A stretch of 25,521 bases of DNA, from assembly GCF_934277605.1 (NCBI RefSeq), contig NZ_CAKQVD010000026.1:1-25521 (forward strand), read 5' to 3'. Below, piece by piece: positions 22,280 through 25,521 of the stretch. The notes below the pieces were generated by a model. The model was not told the DNA's origin. It saw only the letters and a list, made by a program, of their open reading frames with translations, and searched no databases. The translations under genes and the position numbers were made by a program. Source of the stretch: an uncultured Anaerotignum sp. GTDB lineage: Bacteria; Bacillota; Clostridia; Lachnospirales; Anaerotignaceae. Position 1 is the stretch's first letter, and every line of letters begins with the position of its first letter.

Positions 22280-24901
22280 TTACAGACCTTTCGCCTTTTT
22301 TTGCAGCTCAAACAGCGTTTGCAACGCCTCTATCGGTGTCATCGCCATCACATCCAGCTTGGAAAGCTCATCCGCCAGCTGTGTCTGTGCAATGTGAAAC
22401 ATATCCATCTGCTGCACGGTATCCTCCATCTGCTCCTTGGATTGTGTCGCAAGCTGCTTTGCCTTTTTTGTAATATCCGCCGCATTGAGCTGCTTCAAAA
22501 TCTGTCCGCTGCGGCGAATCACCTTATTCGGCAAGCCCGCCAAGCGTGCCACCTGCACCCCGTAGCTGTGGTCTGCACCGCCACGCCGAATCTTTCTGAG
22601 GAAAATAATATCCTCTCCCTGCTCCTGTACGGCAATGCAATAATTCTTCACGCCGGAAAGCTTGCCCTCCAGCTCACTCAGCTCATGGTAATGGGTTGCA
22701 AACAGCGTTTTCGCACCAATCTGCTTGGTATCCGCAATATATTCCAAAACCGCCCACGCAATCGAAAGTCCGTCAAAGGTGCTTGTCCCTCGCCCGATTT
22801 CATCCAAAATCAAAAGGCTCCTGTTGGTTGCATTATGCAGGATATTTGCGACCTCCGTCATTTCCACCATAAACGTGCTTTGTCCGGCGGAAAGGTCATC
22901 CGATGCACCCACACGGGTAAAGATTCTGTCCACAATGCCGATGTGTGCCTTTTTCGCAGGAACAAAGCTGCCAATCTGCGCCATCAGCACAATCAAGGCT
23001 GTCTGTCGCATATAGGTAGATTTCCCCGCCATGTTCGGCCCTGTGATGATGGCAAGGCGTGTTTCCTCTTGGTCAAGGTATGTATCATTCGGGATAAACT
23101 GCCCGTCCATCATTTTTTCCACTACAGGATGTCTCCCGTCTTGGATTTCGATGATATCTCCCTCATCCACAAGCGGCTTCACATAGCCTCTGCTCTGTGC
23201 CACCTCCGCCAAGGATTGCAGGCAGTCAATGACAGAAACGATATACGCACAATATTGAATCCGCTCCACCTCTGCCGCAACGGCATTGCGGATTTCGCAG
23301 AACATATCATATTCCAGTGTCGTAATTTTATCCTCTGCGCCCAAAATCAATTCTTCCAATTCCTTCAGCTCAGGCGTAATAAAACGCTCCGCATTGGCAA
23401 GCGTCTGCTTACGGATATAGCCTTCGGGTACCATTTCCAGATTTGACTTGGTCACTTCGATATAATAGCCAAACACCTTGTTAAAGCGCACCTTCAAATT
23501 CTTAATGCCTGTTTTCTCCCGCTCCTGCTCCTCCAGCTCCTTAATCCAAGCTGTGCCGTTTTCCTTCGCCTTGATATAGGTATCCAGCTCCTCATGGAAG
23601 CCCTCCCGAATCATGCCGCCTTCTCTGACAGAAAAGGGAGGATCCTCCACAATCGACTGTGCAATCAGCGTATGAATGTTTTCCAAGGCATCCAGCTTCT
23701 CATGCAGCTCCGAAAGATATGGGCTTTTGCAGCGAGAAAGAATCTCCTTCAGCAAGGGCAGGTTTTCAATGGAATTTTTCAGTGCAGCCAAATCCCTTGC
23801 ATTTGCGTTTTGATAAACCACACGGGACATGATTCGCTCAAAATCATACATGGAGCGGAGAATTTCCTTGATTTCTTCCCGCAGAAAAAGGTCTTGGAAC
23901 AATTCCTCCACCCCATCCAGACGTTTATTGATTTCCGCCTTGGAGAGCAGCGGCTGCTCCACCCATTTGCGCAAAAGCCTTGCCCCCATAGCCGTCTGGG
24001 TTTTATCCAAAACGCTCAAAAGAGAGCCCTTCTTGTTCTTCTCTCGCATGGTTTCCGTCAGCTCCAGATTTCTGCGGCTGGAAACATCCAACAGCATGAA
24101 ATCCCCCGTCGTATAATACTTCAAGGCGGAAATATGGCTCAAATCATTTTTCTGTGTTTCATTCAAATACCACATCAAAGCGCCGGATGCACAAACCGCA
24201 AGCTGCTTTTTCTGCAAGCCAAAGCCCTCCAAGGTTTTTACCTTAAAATGTGCCAGCAGGGCATCCTTCGCTGTGTAATATTCATACATGCGGCTGTCAA
24301 TATCATTCAAATATAAACGAAACCGCTGTTCTATCTGCTGTGCCAAGGGGGTAGAAAGAAATTCGCTGTTGCAAATCAATTCCGCAGGAGAAAACCTTGC
24401 CGTTTCATCCAAAATCTTCGCCGCCGCCTGCACACTGCGAAACTCCGTTGTCTGAAATTCGCCTGTGGTCACATCGCAGACCGCAATGCCGTAGCCGCCG
24501 CTGCTGCTGAAAACAGAGAGGATATAGTTGTTCTTCGTTTCATCCAAAACGGTGTTGTCCACCACCGTTCCCGGTGTGATCACACGCACAACATCCCGCT
24601 TGACTAAGCCCTTGGCGGCCTTCGGGTCCTCCACCTGCTCACAGATGGCAACCTTATATCCCTTTTCAATCAAACGTGCAATATATCCGTCCGCAGAATG
24701 AAACGGTACGCCGCACATGGGGGCTCGTTCCTCCTGTCCCCAATCCTTTCCCGTCAGGGTAATTTCCAGCTCCTTTGAGGCAATCAGCGCATCCTCAAAA
24801 AACATTTCATAAAAATCCCCTAAACGAAAAAAAAGCAGACAATGCTTGTAATGCTCTTTAATTTCAAAGTATTGCTGCATCATTGGTGTGATTTTCGCCA
24901 T
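22280..24901 (-). CDS. mutS: DNA mismatch recognition protein MutS
   Basis: An 873-residue ATPase that detects mismatches and short loops. The mismatch wedge is GDFYEMF (28-34), with the Phe-Tyr-Glu signature. After the connector, lever and clamp regions, the ATPase domain has Walker A GPNMAGKST (621-629), the motif FTRVGASDDLSAGQSTFMVE and Walker B LLILDEIGRGTSTFDG. The C-terminus is a helix-turn-helix followed by a short tail (MAMTPIEALQTLFELQ), typical of MutS1. The start ATG 24901 has a GGAGGAAA site. Gene order with the YlbF-family gene upstream and mutL downstream is typical of Firmicutes. Confidence 0.98.
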   Translation of the reverse strand: MAKITPMMQQYFEIKEHYKHCLLFFRLGDFYEMFFEDALIASKELEITLTGKDWGQEERAPMCGVPFHSADGYIARLIEKGYKVAICEQVEDPKAAKGLVKRDVVRVITPGTVVDNTVLDETKNNYILSVFSSSGGYGIAVCDVTTGEFQTTEFRSVQAAAKILDETARFSPAELICNSEFLSTPLAQQIEQRFRLYLNDIDSRMYEYYTAKDALLAHFKVKTLEGFGLQKKQLAVCASGALMWYLNETQKNDLSHISALKYYTTGDFMLLDVSSRRNLELTETMREKNKKGSLLSVLDKTQTAMGARLLRKWVEQPLLSKAEINKRLDGVEELFQDLFLREEIKEILRSMYDFERIMSRVVYQNANARDLAALKNSIENLPLLKEILSRCKSPYLSELHEKLDALENIHTLIAQSIVEDPPFSVREGGMIREGFHEELDTYIKAKENGTAWIKELEEQEREKTGIKNLKVRFNKVFGYYIEVTKSNLEMVPEGYIRKQTLANAERFITPELKELEELILGAEDKITTLEYDMFCEIRNAVAAEVERIQYCAYIVSVIDCLQSLAEVAQSRGYVKPLVDEGDIIEIQDGRHPVVEKMMDGQFIPNDTYLDQEETRLAIITGPNMAGKSTYMRQTALIVLMAQIGSFVPAKKAHIGIVDRIFTRVGASDDLSAGQSTFMVEMTEVANILHNATNRSLLILDEIGRGTSTFDGLSIAWAVLEYIADTKQIGAKTLFATHYHELSELEGKLSGVKNYCIAVQEQGEDIIFLRKIRRGGADHSYGVQVARLAGLPNKVIRRSGQILKQLNAADITKKAKQLATQSKEQMEDTVQQMDMFHIAQTQLADELSKLDVMAMTPIEALQTLFELQKKAKGL

Positions 24902-24937
24902 GGATGTTTTCCTCCTTCCCCTTTTTTAGCAAGTAAA

Positions 24938-24973
24938 CCCGAACAAAGAATCATTTGATATTCTTCATTCGGG
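24938..24973 (-). other. Interrupted hairpin between the YlbF-family gene and mutS
   Basis: CCCGAA (24938-24943) pairs with TTCGGG (24968-24973); inside, AAGAAT pairs with ATTCTT across a CA/CA internal loop. On the minus strand only TTTACTT follows, so termination would be partial at most. It may be an attenuator or an mRNA-processing structure. Confidence 0.45.
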
Positions 24974-24999
24974 CAAACATACAATCTCCTTATTTACGA

Positions 25000-25404
25000 T
25001 TAGTGGCAGCCGCCGCCGCAGGAAGAGCAGCAGTTAGGATCACAGCCGCCGCTCTGTTCAGGCTCCTCACCTGTCAGTGTTGCTGTGATAATGCCGAATA
25101 CGGAGTTCATGAAGTTGTTGAAGTTCTGCTCCGCAACATATAAATCGGAAGCCAGCTTATTTGTTCTGATTGCTTCGCCCTTTTCCTTCATCTGTTCATT
25201 GAAGGCTCTCTGTTCCTCTACGGAAATGCCGCCTGCATTCATTTTTGCTTCAAAATCATAATGCAGCTTTGTATATTCCTCTACCAGCTTTGCGATTTCC
25301 GCATCGTTTTCGTATGCTTCCTTTGCAGACAGCAGTGCCTCAACCTGAGGTGTTTTCTGCAGTTCTTCGCCCAATGCTCTTGCCATTTCAAAAATTGTTG
25401 CCAT
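25000..25404 (-). CDS. YlbF/YmcA-family regulator with C-terminal cysteine cluster (RicA-like by position)
   Basis: A 134-residue helical cytoplasmic protein of the YlbF/YmcA family. In Bacillus, YlbF, YmcA and YaaT form the RicAFT complex, which affects RNase Y-dependent mRNA processing and carries iron-sulfur clusters. Helical segments fill residues 1-110; the end, GGCDPNCCSSCGGGCH, has five cysteines in 13 residues and a final histidine. The position between miaB and mutS is that of ymcA in Bacillus, but the cysteine-rich tail also recalls YlbF, so the exact orthologue is open. ATG 25404 with AAGGTG upstream is preferred; an in-frame GTG at 25413 would add three residues. Confidence 0.8.
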   Translation of the reverse strand: MATIFEMARALGEELQKTPQVEALLSAKEAYENDAEIAKLVEEYTKLHYDFEAKMNAGGISVEEQRAFNEQMKEKGEAIRTNKLASDLYVAEQNFNNFMNSVFGIITATLTGEEPEQSGGCDPNCCSSCGGGCH

Positions 25405-25414
25405 TTTGTTCACC

Positions 25415-25521
25415 TTAAATCCTTTCGCCGATTAAATAAAATGTTTTGTTATCCACAATCTTAACAGGAACCATCTGCCCGATAAGCTCCTCTGTGCCGG
25501 AAAAATGCACCAGCATATTGT
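25415..25521 (-). CDS. miaB: tRNA-2-methylthio-N6-dimethylallyladenosine synthase, C-terminal end (runs off the window)
   Basis: Only the last 34 full codons are present. They read as the end of a TRAM RNA-binding domain: VHFSGTEELIGQMVPVKIVD followed by NKTFYLIGERI and a TAA at 25417-25415. This closely fits the MiaB C-terminus, in particular the KTFYLIGE ending. MiaB is a radical-SAM enzyme that converts i6A37 to ms2i6A37, and its partner MiaA is encoded about 5 kb downstream in the same direction. The stop is 10 bases before the ATG of the next gene. The cluster-binding cysteines lie outside the window. Confidence 0.85.
   Translation of the reverse strand, partial: NMLVHFSGTEELIGQMVPVKIVDNKTFYLIGERI

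Noticed and set aside
22103..23446. A 447-codon plus-strand open frame antisense to mutL/mutS
   Set aside because: It spans two well-supported genes on the opposite strand and has the His/Leu/Arg-rich composition of an antisense shadow.
1..25521. CRISPR arrays, rRNA or tRNA genes, prophage or transposase genes
   Set aside because: No regularly spaced repeats, no tRNA-like cloverleaf and no recognisable phage or transposase protein were seen on either strand.

Overview
The window reads as chromosomal DNA of a monoderm, low-to-moderate GC anaerobe of the class Clostridia, most likely near the Lachnospiraceae or a related family. The reasons are strong AGGAGG-type ribosome sites, the miaB - YlbF-family - mutS - mutL - miaA order, and a type IV pilus locus without a secretin. 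The taxonomic call is inference from gene content; no 16S or other marker is present.

Layout, left to right. (1) 1-2627: the start of tgt (minus strand), then two plus-strand genes, a membrane-domain-only MgtE-type transporter behind a long structured leader, and a THUMP-domain RNA methyltransferase of the RlmL/YpsC family. (2) 2628-2934: a non-coding convergent junction. It holds a hairpin-rich, MITE-like repeat flanked by two identical copies of a terminator hairpin. (3) 2935-11002, minus strand: the pilus machine operon, transcribed pilB, pilT, pilC, pilA, a minor pseudopilin, pilD, pilM, pilN, pilO. A good sigma-A-type promoter lies just ahead of pilB. (4) 11146-16635, minus strand: a second transcription unit of four proteins with prepilin-like N-termini, headed by a 1322-residue modular prepilin carrying two blocks of GLUG-type repeats. 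Its promoter has a perfect TTGACA box. (5) 16858-25521, minus strand: a housekeeping run transcribed miaB (3' end only), a YlbF/YmcA-family gene, mutS, mutL, miaA, a CmpB-type membrane protein with a coiled-coil tail, and a D-Ala-D-Ala carboxypeptidase, ended by a strong terminator.

How the parts fit. PilB (extension) and PilT (retraction) act on the platform PilC; PilM, PilN and PilO form the cytoplasmic and membrane alignment complex; PilD processes PilA and the minor prepilins. The four-gene unit is the expected source of a priming or tip complex, and the giant prepilin is the natural candidate tip adhesin. PilB carries an N-terminal pair of 24-residue MshEN motifs, which suggests cyclic-di-GMP control of extension. 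The housekeeping end combines tRNA A37 modification (MiaA, MiaB), mismatch repair (MutS, MutL) and cell-wall trimming.

The most interesting items are the giant GLUG prepilin and its operon, the MshEN signature in PilB, the repeat element apparently inserted in a terminator, and the long leader of the MgtE-like gene.
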